A DNA stretch of 64,000 nt from an uncultured Aquimarina sp. (GCA_947502885.1 CANNBP010000009.1:1-64000); one strand, 5' to 3'. Counted from the stretch's first letter, positions 1 through 10,610 are shown. Made by a program: numbers and translations. Notes: generated from the sequence alone by a model not told the origin.

Positions 1-2706
1 AATTATATCGTAACAAACACAATAAGTGGAGCAGTGGTTGTTCCTAGTACGCTAGCGAATACGACTACGAACCCATTGCCAATAGGAACATTACCATCAG
101 GTACTTATCAAGTATCTGTAGAGGCTTTAGATACACCTTTCTGTGATGAGGTTTCGAATACAGTTACAATAGATGAGCCTACAGGAATTATTGTTACTGC
201 AAATCAATTACAGGATGAAACTTGTACACCAGGTGATGATGCAACAGTTGAAGCAGTTGCTAATGGAGGAGTACCACCTTATACATATCAATTGGAGGAT
301 GCTGGAGGAGCCATTTTGGTTGCTTTTGGTACAGATCCAAGATTTGGAGGATTTGGTCTAGATGGTGGAGTGGCACCTCTAGGGTTGGATTATGTAGTAC
401 GTGTACGTGATGCTAATAATTGTGAGCAAACCAATACGATTAATATTCAACCGCCAACACCATTAGGTGTAAATTCGAATCCTCTTATTACATTAGATTG
501 TTCTGATAGCGAAGATGGAGTAATTACGGCTACGGCTACAGCTGGTCAGGGAGTAGGTACATATTTCTTTGCATTAACGTATCCAGATGGTACACAATCT
601 GGTGCTGTAAATAATGGAACAGATACATTCACTTGGCCTGATCTTAAACCAGGAAATTATGTAGTGACAGTGAGTGATAATTTGGCTTGTGAAGCTACGG
701 CTAATGTTACTATAGATACACCTCCGGCTGTTACTATTGATGTAGCCGTTGGTGAAATCAATTGTAATGCACCAAGTCCAAATCCTATTACAGTGACAGC
801 TGGAGGAGGAACACCGCCGTATGAGTTTAGTAGTGATGGTGTTACTTTTACACCAGGGGCTAGTCCATTTACTTTCCCACCATTACCAGCAGGAGATTAT
901 AATTTCTATGTACGAGATAGCAATGGGTGTTTATCACCAGCATCTAATACAATACCAGTTAGAGATCCTATACCTGTAGATGTTAATTTAGATCTTAGTA
1001 ATGACTTTGTAATTTGTTTTGGTGAAGCGCAAGGTTCTATAGACGCAACGGTTACAGGAGGATTGGGTAATTATACATATAGATTAACCGGTACAGATTA
1101 TTTAGGAAATGCAGTTACTCTGCCAGGACCTCTTACAACTGATACACAAGCGACTAGTTTCTTTGGGAATTTATTGGCTGGTACATATACATATATTGTA
1201 AGTAGTACGGCTATTCCTATAAACCCTGTGACGAGTTGTCCTGATGTAATGGAAAACTTTACAATTACTCAACCGGCAGAGTTTATGGCTCAGGCATTTG
1301 AAGAACCTGTTTCTTGTAATGGAGAGGCAGATGGTAGTATTAGAGTTACAGCTACTGGTGGAACACCTCAATACTTATTCTCACTGTATAATAGTGCGGG
1401 TGATGCTGTATTTACATTTATCGAAGATGATTCAGAACTTCCTTTAGGTGAACATACATTTACAGATTTACCGGCAGATACCTATAGAATTGAGGTTGAA
1501 GATAGCAATGGTTGTCCTCTTACTCTTATAGATATTATTATTATCGAACCAGCACCAATTATTGCAACAGTAGACAATACTACTTCAGAGTGGTGTGCAA
1601 ATGATAATAACGGTACTGCTAATATTTCTATAACAGGTGGATTAGCACCAGCAAACCCTGCAGATCCAAGTTATTTCTGGAGTATCGATGGTGTTAACTA
1701 TCAACCAGTAGTAGATCCTACAAACTTGTTTATAGAAAATCTACCAGGAGGTGTTACTACAGTATTTATAAGAGATTCGCAAAATAATCCGAATTGTCAG
1801 GCATCAGTTAATATCACAATTCCTGCAGGACCAGATTTGGATACAGAACTAATATCAAGAGTAGATTGTCCAGTATTTGATTATAGCGATCCTCTTAATC
1901 CTGTAATGGCGCAAGATGCGACTTATTTTATAGAATTTGCAAATGGAGAGGCTTCAATAGGCCAAGGAATTATTTATACTATAAATGGTATTAATGGTAC
2001 ACCTAACCCTCCAAATAATGTGAGTACAAATTATATTTTCCAGGTACCACCGGGAGAGTATGAAGGTGTTGAATCTTTAGACCTTTGTAATAGAGTTGTA
2101 GATACTATAATAATTACAGAATATACACCATTGGTATTGCCAGCGGCACAAATGACTAATAACCCAGAAGATCCTAATGAATATGAGATCATTGTTTCTG
2201 GAGGTAGACAGTTTGATAACGAGCCTCATTATGCGTATTCTTTTACAATATTATCTGATGGAATGACTATCGATAGATTGGATGAAGCTTTCTTTACCGA
2301 ATTAACAGGTAATATATTCTCTATTAGAGAAACGGCTAGATATGTGATAAGAGTAGTAGATGCTGCGGGTTGTGAAGTAATGATTGCTCAAGATTTAACG
2401 TATATCAATATTAGAATACCAAATTACTTTACACCGGATAACCCAAATAGTACAACAGAACAACAATTCTGGTACCCACAACAAATAGATGATCCAACAA
2501 TAGATGATCCATTCTATTTTGAGAAGATGGAAGTGAGGGTATTTGATAGATATGGTCGACTTTTGGCTGATTTTAAAGGAATGCAACAAGGATGGGATGG
2601 TACCTATAAAGGTAAACAGTTACCTTCTGGAGACTATTGGTACACTATCATACTTAATGATGTCGACAATAGAGAATTTACAGGTCACTTTACACTATAT
2701 AGATAA
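1..2706 (+). CDS. SprB-like repeat adhesin with T9SS type B sorting domain (5' partial)
   Basis: The reading frame is open from base 1 with no upstream stop, so the N-terminus lies outside the window; the GTG at 34 is internal. About 900 residues are visible. They are a series of SprB-type repeats of roughly 80-100 residues with recurring motifs such as SCNGEADGSI, GGTPPY and VRDANNC. The last ~95 residues form a gliding-motility-type (type B) T9SS sorting domain: NYFTPDNPNS, then VFDRYGRLLADFKG, then GWDGTYKGKQLPSGDYWY. The protein is therefore probably exported by T9SS and displayed on the surface. A PorP/SprF gene follows 92 bp downstream, the usual partner of type B substrates. Several blocks match the adhesin at 4219-10587. 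Class assignment is secure; the ligand is unknown. Confidence 0.9.
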   Translation, partial: NYIVTNTISGAVVVPSTLANTTTNPLPIGTLPSGTYQVSVEALDTPFCDEVSNTVTIDEPTGIIVTANQLQDETCTPGDDATVEAVANGGVPPYTYQLEDAGGAILVAFGTDPRFGGFGLDGGVAPLGLDYVVRVRDANNCEQTNTINIQPPTPLGVNSNPLITLDCSDSEDGVITATATAGQGVGTYFFALTYPDGTQSGAVNNGTDTFTWPDLKPGNYVVTVSDNLACEATANVTIDTPPAVTIDVAVGEINCNAPSPNPITVTAGGGTPPYEFSSDGVTFTPGASPFTFPPLPAGDYNFYVRDSNGCLSPASNTIPVRDPIPVDVNLDLSNDFVICFGEAQGSIDATVTGGLGNYTYRLTGTDYLGNAVTLPGPLTTDTQATSFFGNLLAGTYTYIVSSTAIPINPVTSCPDVMENFTITQPAEFMAQAFEEPVSCNGEADGSIRVTATGGTPQYLFSLYNSAGDAVFTFIEDDSELPLGEHTFTDLPADTYRIEVEDSNGCPLTLIDIIIIEPAPIIATVDNTTSEWCANDNNGTANISITGGLAPANPADPSYFWSIDGVNYQPVVDPTNLFIENLPGGVTTVFIRDSQNNPNCQASVNITIPAGPDLDTELISRVDCPVFDYSDPLNPVMAQDATYFIEFANGEASIGQGIIYTINGINGTPNPPNNVSTNYIFQVPPGEYEGVESLDLCNRVVDTIIITEYTPLVLPAAQMTNNPEDPNEYEIIVSGGRQFDNEPHYAYSFTILSDGMTIDRLDEAFFTELTGNIFSIRETARYVIRVVDAAGCEVMIAQDLTYINIRIPNYFTPDNPNSTTEQQFWYPQQIDDPTIDDPFYFEKMEVRVFDRYGRLLADFKGMQQGWDGTYKGKQLPSGDYWYTIILNDVDNREFTGHFTLYR

Positions 2707-2798
2707 TATAGTGTAAAAGTGTGCCATAAAACGCATAATTAATATTGTCAAAATGCGTAGGAAGAGAAAAATTAATGATCCGTAATTTTTAATGTTAG

Positions 2799-3755
2799 AT
2801 GAAGAAATTTATAGTAATAGTTAGTTTATTTGCAAGTTATTGTTCTTTTGCTCAGGAGTTTTTAGCACCTGTACAGAATCAATATATTGCAGATAACCCA
2901 TATTTGATATCCTCTGCTTATGCGGGTATTGGAGATTGCTGGCAGATCAGAGGTTCTGGTTTTGAGCAATGGGTAAACATCAAAAATTCCCCTGGCACAC
3001 AATCTTTATCAATTGATGGAAGAATCTCAGATCGATCTGGGGTTGGTGCTGTTTTGTTTAATGATAAAAACGGATTTACAACTCAGAAAGGAGTACAACT
3101 GTCATTTGCCCATCACCTTACGTTAAGTGAATATAATAACCAATATCTTTCTTTTGGTATTAGTTATAAGTTTACTCAATTTGGTATAGATACTTCAGAG
3201 TTTAACAATGGTGATCCTGATAATCCTTTTAATCCTGGTTTGGCAGATATAAATGTAAATGATTCAAATTTTGACATTGCTATGTTATATCGTTTGGGTC
3301 GTTTCTTTTTGAGTGCTAATGCAGTAAATTTATTGCAGAAACAAATAGATGATTTTAATCCAACAGAACCTACTCAAATACAGAATTATTACTTATATAC
3401 TGGATACACTTTTTACCATAGATTTACGGATATAGAGGTAGAGCCTTCGGTATTGTATCAAAGTTTTGCAGCAGATGGTCGTTCTACAGCAGATCTTAAC
3501 CTAAAAGTGCGTAAAATGCACCGTGGAGATTATTATTGGGCTGGAGTGAGTCTTAGGGGTCTTGTAGATCAGGATTTCAAACCACTTTCTGTATCTCCTA
3601 TGCTAGGTATTAAAAAGGCAAATTTTTATGTTGCCTATGGATATCAAATTAATGTAAATGAAGTTTTGCAACCAACAACAGCTGCTGGATCTCATATGAT
3701 TACCCTTGGGTTTGATTTTGGATGTAGACAAAGTAAATGTGGATGTACTTATTAA
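2799..3755 (+). CDS. PorP/SprF family type IX secretion system membrane protein
   Basis: The product has 318 residues. It starts with a signal peptide ending near SYCSFAQ, followed by a PorP/SprF-type opening (FLAPVQNQYIADNPYLISSAYAG). The rest alternates like an outer-membrane beta-barrel, with motifs typical of the family (GVGAVLFNDKNGF, YLSFGISYKF). PorP/SprF proteins are associated with T9SS and are commonly encoded next to a large type B-sorted adhesin, where they are thought to help export or anchor it. That is the arrangement here. No promoter is obvious in the 92-bp gap, so co-transcription with the adhesin is likely. The C-terminus is Cys-rich (FGCRQSKCGCTY), which is unusual for a barrel end. 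A strong hairpin terminator follows. Confidence 0.9.
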   Translation: MKKFIVIVSLFASYCSFAQEFLAPVQNQYIADNPYLISSAYAGIGDCWQIRGSGFEQWVNIKNSPGTQSLSIDGRISDRSGVGAVLFNDKNGFTTQKGVQLSFAHHLTLSEYNNQYLSFGISYKFTQFGIDTSEFNNGDPDNPFNPGLADINVNDSNFDIAMLYRLGRFFLSANAVNLLQKQIDDFNPTEPTQIQNYYLYTGYTFYHRFTDIEVEPSVLYQSFAADGRSTADLNLKVRKMHRGDYYWAGVSLRGLVDQDFKPLSVSPMLGIKKANFYVAYGYQINVNEVLQPTTAAGSHMITLGFDFGCRQSKCGCTY

Positions 3756-3772
3756 AACTTATATAACATAAA

Positions 3773-3810
3773 AAAAGGGCTCATTTTATGCAAAATGAGC
3801 CCTTTTGTTT
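3773..3810 (+). terminator. Rho-independent terminator after the PorP/SprF gene
   Basis: A perfect 15-bp stem (3773-3787 with 3792-3806) has a four-base loop and a T-rich 3' side. It lies 18 bp after the PorP/SprF stop codon and should end the adhesin-PorP/SprF transcript. Confidence 0.9.
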
Positions 3811-3948
3811 TTAAGGATATATTTGTTTAGAAATTAGTGAATTACCTTAGGGCAAGATCATAAGTCAGCCAGCGGAAAAGTAGAATTAGCATTTTGCGAT
3901 AAGCCTCAGAGAATTAAACGCCACAATGTGGTTTAAAGTGATTAAAAT

Positions 3949-3991
3949 AAGTCCTATATCTTCATAAAGGTGAAGATACAGGACTTTCTTT
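3949..3991. repeat. Orphan 16-bp hairpin, terminator-like
   Basis: Arms 3949-3964 and 3971-3986 pair over 16 positions with one mismatch and a six-base loop. A short T-rich run (TCTTTTT) follows on the plus strand. No intact gene precedes it directly, because the PorP/SprF terminator is 140 bp upstream. It may be a backup terminator or the scar of a lost gene. Confidence 0.5.
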
Positions 3992-4151
3992 TTGGTGTAA
4001 AGAATAATATTTGTATTGTTTTTTAAAATTTTAACAATATTGATGGTAACAAATACTAGTTGTTTTGAATTAAGTAATAACAAGTATGTATAATAAACAT
4101 ATAGTTAGTAATCATTTAACTTAAATCCTAAGAGGCATTATAACAATATTG

Positions 4152-4159
4152 TACATTTG
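4152..4159 (+). promoter_or_regulatory. Candidate Bacteroidota -7 element upstream of the adhesin gene
   Basis: TACATTTG fits the TAnnTTTG -7 consensus and lies about 60 bp before the ATG at 4219. No clear TTTG -33 element is seen at the expected distance, so the call is tentative. Confidence 0.35.
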
Positions 4160-4218
4160 CATGCTTTTATAAAAATTGAACAAAAACAGAATAGAACATA
4201 ATTAAATTAACGGGGGTA

Positions 4219-7200
4219 ATGAAAAGAAAATTACGATTACAAATTTTGAGTTTAAGCTTTATTTTTTGTGGTATTGGCAATGTTGTTGCTCAGGTACCCT
4301 TTAAACAAGTTCCTAATAGTGAAATGACTATTAAAGGAGAACTAAAAACTATTGGTAATAGTATCGTAGGACTTAATCAAGATATTGATGGAGCTGTTTT
4401 TGTGCCTAATGATAGCTACAATGGTGCAGGATCTAATAACCACAAGACATTTGGCTATATAGATGTAGACAATGATAATACTACCTTTAGTTCTAGTAGT
4501 GCTGACTTACTATTAAACTCTAATTGTGGAAAAATTGCTTATGCCGGTTTATATTGGGCTGCATCTTATTTTGTTGATAGAAATCCTGAAGATTTAGACC
4601 TGATTCAATACAATGATTTACCTGTGATTGATAATAGACCCAATTTTAGAACATTAAAGTTTAAACCACCGGGTTCAGATTATATTGTTATACCAGAGTC
4701 AAGTACAGAGGTTATTTATGATGGTTACCGTAATACACCAACAAATTTAAATGATGTACCAGCAATCGATATCCCATATGCATGTTATACAGATGTTACT
4801 AGCATTTTACAAGGCTTAGAAAATCCAAATGGAACCTATACTATTGCCGATATGAGGGCTTCTACAGGATTTTCAGGATATAACTCGAACGGAATTTCTG
4901 GAGGATGGGTTTTGGTGGTTGCTTATGAAGATCCAACGCTATCGGCAAAGCATATAAGTACCAGTAATGGTTTTTTAACTGTGGCACCAGGTGATGCGAA
5001 AAAAGAGTTTATCTATGAAGGCTTTCAAACAGTACCTGCACCCTTACAAGTAAATGCAAGATATGCAATTGCAGCTTTAGAGGGAGATCAACCTTTTCAT
5101 GGAGATACATTTCAAATTAAAAGGACCGATGGTGTAGCGCATGATATATTTACTGCACCTGTTAATCCATCTAATAACTTTTTTGATAGTTCTATTTCCA
5201 TAGATGGTAATCATGCAACTCAAAGAAATCCAGCTTCAGAAAATACTTTGGGGTTGGATATAGATATTTTTGATATTCCTAACCCAAATAATACCATTAT
5301 AGGTAATGATCAAACTTCGGCTACTTTTTATGCCACGTCGAATGGTGATGCGTTTAGTGTGTTTTTTAATTCTTTTCAGATAGAGGTATTAGAACCAGAA
5401 GTTTTAGTTTTTGAAAAGGTATTGGATGTAAATGGAATTGACATTTCTGGTGAACCGGTTGAGCTAGGAGATCAAATATTCTATGAGTTGACAATTGAGA
5501 ACAAAGGAACAGAGAATATTGGTAATATGAGTATTAAGGATATACTACCTGTAAATGTTGATCTTGTCGCCAATAGTATTGTGACAAGTGATTCTGGAAT
5601 TGTGGTTGATAGGAATGTTTCAAATAGTGAACTTACTATTTCTATACCTGATAACCTTATGCTAATAAATGGAGCTACCCAAACTATTCGTTTTGGAGTG
5701 ACTGTAGTGCCTACATGTGTAGATTTAAGAGATGCTTGTTCTAATGAGATTAAAAATAAGTTGACATACTCATTTACAGGAATGACTTCTGGTATTACAA
5801 GTGAAGAAGAACCAGTTTCTGGACAGGATGTTTGTAAGAATGATATTCCAACTGTTTCGAATACATTAATCCAAAATGGAATTTGTTTTTCCGAAACAAA
5901 ATCGGCTATGCTTTGTAGTAGTTCTCTAACACTTTCAGCAGGATCAGAGTTTTCTGAGTACGAATGGGTTAATCTTAGTGACCCTGGAGTTGTTATAGGG
6001 AACACAGAAAATATTACAGTTACACAACCTGGAACCTATAGAGTAACTAAAACAGGAAATATCGATTGTAGGGATGCAATTGAAACTTTTGTTGTGATTA
6101 GTAGTACTCTTTCTAATCCTATAGTTGATATTGCAAATAATTTAGGAAGTAATCCCAGTGTGAATGGAAATATTAGAACATGTTTTATAACCGGTGACTC
6201 TCTTCCAGAACTATTTTTATGTGGTGCTGGCACGACTTTAAATATTCCAATAACTTTTCCAGTAGGAACAGCGGTTTCTTGGCAACGTTTGGATCCAGCA
6301 GCTTGCCCAGATGTTATAAGAGAGCCTAACTGTCCAACGTCATATATAGATTCGGGTAGTTGTAATGGTGACTGGGTAGAGGTGAGTACAGATGCAAATG
6401 TATATACAGTTACTCAAGCGGGCGAATATAGAATGGAGGTTGTATTTGAAGGAGGATGTGCAGTACCATTCTATTTTAATGTTTTTCAGAATAATTTTGA
6501 TCCGCAATTGGTGGTTAGTAATGAAATAATTTGTGGTAACCCAGGGACTTTACAAGTTTTAAATGCATCTAATCAATACGAGTTTCAGTTAGTCAGTCCT
6601 AGTGGAATGGTTACAGCGTATCAAGTTTTTCCAGAATTTACTGGATTAACAGAAGTAGGACCGTATACAGTAAATGTTCGTCAAATAGGAGGATTGCCAA
6701 CTGCTTGCGTTTTTCAAGACAGCATATTTTTAGATGAAATTAGTAGTGATGTAGCTGTTGTTTCAACACCTCCGTTTTGTGTTGGAGAACAAGGAGAGAT
6801 TTCAATAGATGTTAGAAACTCACAAATTAATTATACATATAGTATAAGTAATCGTACTAATAGTTTTACTCAAACCGTGGGACCGGTTGATCAAGCAAAT
6901 CATGTATTTACAGGACTTGAACCAGACACCTATGAGGTACTTGTAGAATCGGCAAATGGATTATGTGCCGATATTTATACTGTAGAAGTTCTTCCTTCGG
7001 GCAGTGTCAACGTAAACCTTGTTTCTGATTTAAGCTGTAACCCAAATTATCAACCAGATGAAACACTTAATAACCCGGGGCATCCAAATTATGATCCAAC
7101 GGCCTTACCATATGATCCTGATCAATTTATAGCTGTATATGAAGTGAACGTAGAGGGAGGTTCGGGTAATTATGCTTTTAATACGCAAGCAGATTTTTTA

Positions 7201-10200
7201 GGAACTACTCTTGTACCTACTATTAATACAACGTATCAATTTAGAACAACAGTAGCAGGTAATCATCCGGTATATGTTATAGATTTGGAGAATGACTGTG
7301 TTATTTTTGCGGGTAGTGTTGAGACAAACCCTTATATGGCACCCGTTGCTAGTGTAACTGTAATAAATCCAACATGTTTAGAAGATAATGGTGCTATTGA
7401 GGTAACTACTACTTCTGGAGAGGGGCCATTTGTATATACTTTAGATGGAGCAACATCTATTGGTCCAACATCTAATAACACAATAACATTTAATAATGTA
7501 GATCCATCTAAAGTATATACAATTGCAATTACCGATAAATTTGGATGTAGTTCTACCCTTATAGATGGGATTGTTTTGACTATTCCAGGAGAAATTTCTG
7601 CTACTATAGATGATAAATTCAAAGTATTATCTTGTGATGTATCAGTTCCTAATGCTCAAGCTCAGATAGCAAGTATTACGGGAGGTTCTGGAAATTATGA
7701 ATGGAGTCTAAGCGCGGTCGGCCCTTTTATATCTGTGGTAAGTCTTCCTTTTGTGATTGATTTTGCAATCGAAGGAGAATATACTTTGTTTATAAGAGAT
7801 GCTGATACCAACACTTGTTTAAGCTCATTTCCGATTGTAATTGATCCTCTTCAGGATTTAGAAGTTATAGCAACAGTTACATCAGAACCGACTTGTTTTT
7901 CAGATGTTAATGGTTCTCTTACATTAGCTGTTTTAGGAATTGATCTTACGGCTTCGACATATAGTTATGAAATTACTGGAGGAACTATTTTTGGTTCTAT
8001 TATTAGTAATTCAACAACTATAAGTCCTATATCAATTGATGGACTTGGAGCAGGTACTTACACTGTTATGATTACTGATGACATAACGAATTGCACTGTT
8101 TTTACAGATGCTGTAATTGAGAGTCCATTAGAAATCAATGCCAATGTAGTAACTACAAATGTTAGTTGTAACGGAAGTAATGATGGTACTATTAACATAA
8201 ATGTTATGGGGGGTACAACATCATATTTATTTTCTTTATTTGATAACAGTAATGATACAGCGTTATACACTTTTGTAGAAGATAGTGCAGATGATATAAT
8301 TGGAGAGCATCTTTTTGATAATTTAGCACCGGGTTCATATAGAGTGGAGGTTGAGGACTCAAATGGATGTCCTGTTAGTATTTCTGATGTTTTCATACTA
8401 GAACCAGTTCCTTTTTCTGTAGAGTATTCTCAAAAAATTCATGGATGTAATACTATTGATGAAGAGGCTTTATCAGAGATTACGCTTTCTATTGTTGGAG
8501 GTACACCACCTTATAGCGTATCTTATGAAAGCAATGTATCGTCAAATGAAGAAAATAATGTATTAGATATTGATATAGAAAAAGACGGGGTTCAATATAG
8601 CTTTTATGCATTAACACCAGGAACGTATGCAATTTCTGTCACTGATGCCAATGGTTGTGTTTTTGCACCGTTTGAAATACAGGTACCAGTATTTTGGATG
8701 TATGATCCTTTTATAGAAATGACTCAAAGTATTTCATGTGACAATCCAGAAAGGATAAATCTTTATATCGATGGAGGAATAGGGCCTTTTGATGTAGAAG
8801 AAGTAAATGGAGCAGTGCTTTCTCAATCAGGAATTACGTCAGGATTTCCTTATGCTTCAGCAATATTTGAATTGCCAAATGTAGGATCATATGTATTTAG
8901 AATAACAGATACTGCTACAGGATGTACTAAAGATATACCATATGATGTAGATTCTTTTGACACTATTAATGCAACACTAGTTAAAATTAGTGACACAGCA
9001 TGTAATGGGGGTACCACAGGTCAAATCGAATTATCTGTTGGCGGGTATTTTGGAGTATATAATTACGTTGTGAGCAACAGCGCTACAGGCAGTATTATGA
9101 CCGGAACCTCAAATACAACAAATGGCATTACAGTAATAAATAGTCTATCTGCAGGAACATATGAAGTGTCTGTAGAGGCTATAAATGCTCCGTTTTGTGA
9201 TGCAATTAGTAATACAGTTATAATAGAAGAGACAAGTTCTTTACAGGTTTCTGTTGTAGAAGTAACTCCGGAGAGTTGTTATGGTAATAATACAGGAACA
9301 GCTACACTATCAATATCAGGAGGAATTCCTCCATATGAAACTAGTATCACAAATAATAATGATGGTTTTGTAGCCAACAAACTTACATATGATACACTTC
9401 CTGGAGGTGAGAATACAGTGTATGTTAGGGATGCTAATGGATGTACCACCGCAATTACTGTAGATGTTCCTTATGGAGTTATTTGGGATGCCTCACTAAC
9501 TTCTAGATCAGATTGTGCAGTAATAGACCCGTTAACAGGAGAAGTTGTACAAGAGGCTATCTATTATCTAGATTTTATTGTAAACAATGATTTACCAGAA
9601 GATAGTATTGTTTATGCCGTGCGAGGATTAAATGGGACACCAGACCCAGAAAACTGGAACAATAATACGACAGGAACATTTATAGTACAACCCGGAGGAG
9701 AGTATGAAGGGATTATTGAGGCTTATGATTGTGTGGATTTGGTTGGTGAGATTACTATAGAAGAATCAAACACTCCTTTAGAAGTTTCTATTATCGGGAT
9801 TAACCCAACAGATCCTGGAGGAGATGGAGAAATAATTGTTAAGATAGAACAAAATAATGATCCATATACCTTAGTTCTTGATAATGAAATTACGATACCA
9901 AATGTTAGAGGTTCTTATGTGTTTTCTAATGTCGCGATAGGAAATCATCAGGTACAAGTATATGGCAATAGTGATTGTGCATCAAAAACTGTTGCTGTAC
10001 AAATTGAAGTGGTAGATAAAAACCCAATAGTAGCCTATGCAGATGAAATCTTATTTTGCACAATTACTAATCAAACCTATCCAGTCGTAGAAATTACAAA
10101 TGTAGAAGGAGAAAAATTAAATGTTCCTTATTCAAATGTAGCATCTATTGTGTGGCAAAAATTAAATGAAATTGATTGTGATATAGAGTTGCAATACAAT

Positions 10201-10587
10201 TGCCCTACAACAGATTCTAACTGTAGTTCTGATTGGTTTGATGTATCTACCGATGAAACTTTTACCGTCTTAGAGGACGGAAGATATCGTGTGATAGTAA
10301 CTTTTGCGAATAAGAGTGGCAGCAATACAAAAATCTATTATTACAGGGTAAAAAACAATATGCCAAAAATTAATGATGAGGTAGTAGTATTTCCTAACCC
10401 TGGAATAGATAAGGTATCTATAAATAAAGAAGTAAGAAATGTTAAAGTATTTAATGCTGTAGGTAAGTTAGTTATAGAAACTAATAAAAAGAATTTCAGT
10501 ATTATAAAACTAGAAAGCGGTGTTTATTTTGCGAGAATAGAAACCAAAGATGGTCATAAAGAGATTATTAAGTTGATAAAAAGATAA
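4219..10587 (+). CDS. Giant SprB-like repeat adhesin with T9SS type A sorting domain
   Basis: The product has 2122 residues. The signal peptide ends near GIGNVVAQ. Residues ~25-390 form a non-repetitive N-terminal region (GGWVLVVAYEDPTLSAKH). At ~395-500 there is a DUF11-like repeat domain (VELGDQIFYELTIENKG, then DILPVNVDLV). From ~550 onward it has Ig/SprB-like modules, many opening with Cys motifs such as SCNGSNDGTI and carrying GGxPPY. A WQ-(R/K)-L...NCPT...DW module occurs twice, near residues 690 and 1975. The last ~70 residues are a type A sorting domain (VVFPNPGIDKVSI ... LESGVYFARIETKDG), which predicts T9SS export with lipid or glycan anchoring. It is a paralogue of the adhesin ending at 2706 but uses another sorting class. 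GGGGG lies just before the ATG, which is rare here. Confidence 0.9.
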   Translation: MKRKLRLQILSLSFIFCGIGNVVAQVPFKQVPNSEMTIKGELKTIGNSIVGLNQDIDGAVFVPNDSYNGAGSNNHKTFGYIDVDNDNTTFSSSSADLLLNSNCGKIAYAGLYWAASYFVDRNPEDLDLIQYNDLPVIDNRPNFRTLKFKPPGSDYIVIPESSTEVIYDGYRNTPTNLNDVPAIDIPYACYTDVTSILQGLENPNGTYTIADMRASTGFSGYNSNGISGGWVLVVAYEDPTLSAKHISTSNGFLTVAPGDAKKEFIYEGFQTVPAPLQVNARYAIAALEGDQPFHGDTFQIKRTDGVAHDIFTAPVNPSNNFFDSSISIDGNHATQRNPASENTLGLDIDIFDIPNPNNTIIGNDQTSATFYATSNGDAFSVFFNSFQIEVLEPEVLVFEKVLDVNGIDISGEPVELGDQIFYELTIENKGTENIGNMSIKDILPVNVDLVANSIVTSDSGIVVDRNVSNSELTISIPDNLMLINGATQTIRFGVTVVPTCVDLRDACSNEIKNKLTYSFTGMTSGITSEEEPVSGQDVCKNDIPTVSNTLIQNGICFSETKSAMLCSSSLTLSAGSEFSEYEWVNLSDPGVVIGNTENITVTQPGTYRVTKTGNIDCRDAIETFVVISSTLSNPIVDIANNLGSNPSVNGNIRTCFITGDSLPELFLCGAGTTLNIPITFPVGTAVSWQRLDPAACPDVIREPNCPTSYIDSGSCNGDWVEVSTDANVYTVTQAGEYRMEVVFEGGCAVPFYFNVFQNNFDPQLVVSNEIICGNPGTLQVLNASNQYEFQLVSPSGMVTAYQVFPEFTGLTEVGPYTVNVRQIGGLPTACVFQDSIFLDEISSDVAVVSTPPFCVGEQGEISIDVRNSQINYTYSISNRTNSFTQTVGPVDQANHVFTGLEPDTYEVLVESANGLCADIYTVEVLPSGSVNVNLVSDLSCNPNYQPDETLNNPGHPNYDPTALPYDPDQFIAVYEVNVEGGSGNYAFNTQADFLGTTLVPTINTTYQFRTTVAGNHPVYVIDLENDCVIFAGSVETNPYMAPVASVTVINPTCLEDNGAIEVTTTSGEGPFVYTLDGATSIGPTSNNTITFNNVDPSKVYTIAITDKFGCSSTLIDGIVLTIPGEISATIDDKFKVLSCDVSVPNAQAQIASITGGSGNYEWSLSAVGPFISVVSLPFVIDFAIEGEYTLFIRDADTNTCLSSFPIVIDPLQDLEVIATVTSEPTCFSDVNGSLTLAVLGIDLTASTYSYEITGGTIFGSIISNSTTISPISIDGLGAGTYTVMITDDITNCTVFTDAVIESPLEINANVVTTNVSCNGSNDGTININVMGGTTSYLFSLFDNSNDTALYTFVEDSADDIIGEHLFDNLAPGSYRVEVEDSNGCPVSISDVFILEPVPFSVEYSQKIHGCNTIDEEALSEITLSIVGGTPPYSVSYESNVSSNEENNVLDIDIEKDGVQYSFYALTPGTYAISVTDANGCVFAPFEIQVPVFWMYDPFIEMTQSISCDNPERINLYIDGGIGPFDVEEVNGAVLSQSGITSGFPYASAIFELPNVGSYVFRITDTATGCTKDIPYDVDSFDTINATLVKISDTACNGGTTGQIELSVGGYFGVYNYVVSNSATGSIMTGTSNTTNGITVINSLSAGTYEVSVEAINAPFCDAISNTVIIEETSSLQVSVVEVTPESCYGNNTGTATLSISGGIPPYETSITNNNDGFVANKLTYDTLPGGENTVYVRDANGCTTAITVDVPYGVIWDASLTSRSDCAVIDPLTGEVVQEAIYYLDFIVNNDLPEDSIVYAVRGLNGTPDPENWNNNTTGTFIVQPGGEYEGIIEAYDCVDLVGEITIEESNTPLEVSIIGINPTDPGGDGEIIVKIEQNNDPYTLVLDNEITIPNVRGSYVFSNVAIGNHQVQVYGNSDCASKTVAVQIEVVDKNPIVAYADEILFCTITNQTYPVVEITNVEGEKLNVPYSNVASIVWQKLNEIDCDIELQYNCPTTDSNCSSDWFDVSTDETFTVLEDGRYRVIVTFANKSGSNTKIYYYRVKNNMPKINDEVVVFPNPGIDKVSINKEVRNVKVFNAVGKLVIETNKKNFSIIKLESGVYFARIETKDGHKEIIKLIKR

Positions 10588-10610
10588 TAACGTCAAAATT
10601 TTATAGAAAA

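Larger units (their letters stand above)
3811..4218. other. Non-coding spacer upstream of the 2122-residue adhesin gene
   Basis: This stretch of about 400 bp lacks a convincing gene. It contains a second hairpin (3949-3986) and a candidate -7 element (4152-4159). The only long reverse-strand ORF (3886-4083) runs through the hairpin and has low-complexity AT-driven composition, so it is not called. The part from 3840 to 3945 is less AT-rich than typical spacer here and could be a decayed gene end or repeat; I do not recognise it. Confidence 0.5.

Noticed and set aside
3886..4083. Reverse ORF of 65 residues
   Set aside because: It runs through a hairpin, has AT-driven composition and no recognisable motif.
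5481..6005. 174-residue reverse ORF inside the giant adhesin
   Set aside because: A shadow of a long coding frame with strong domain evidence.
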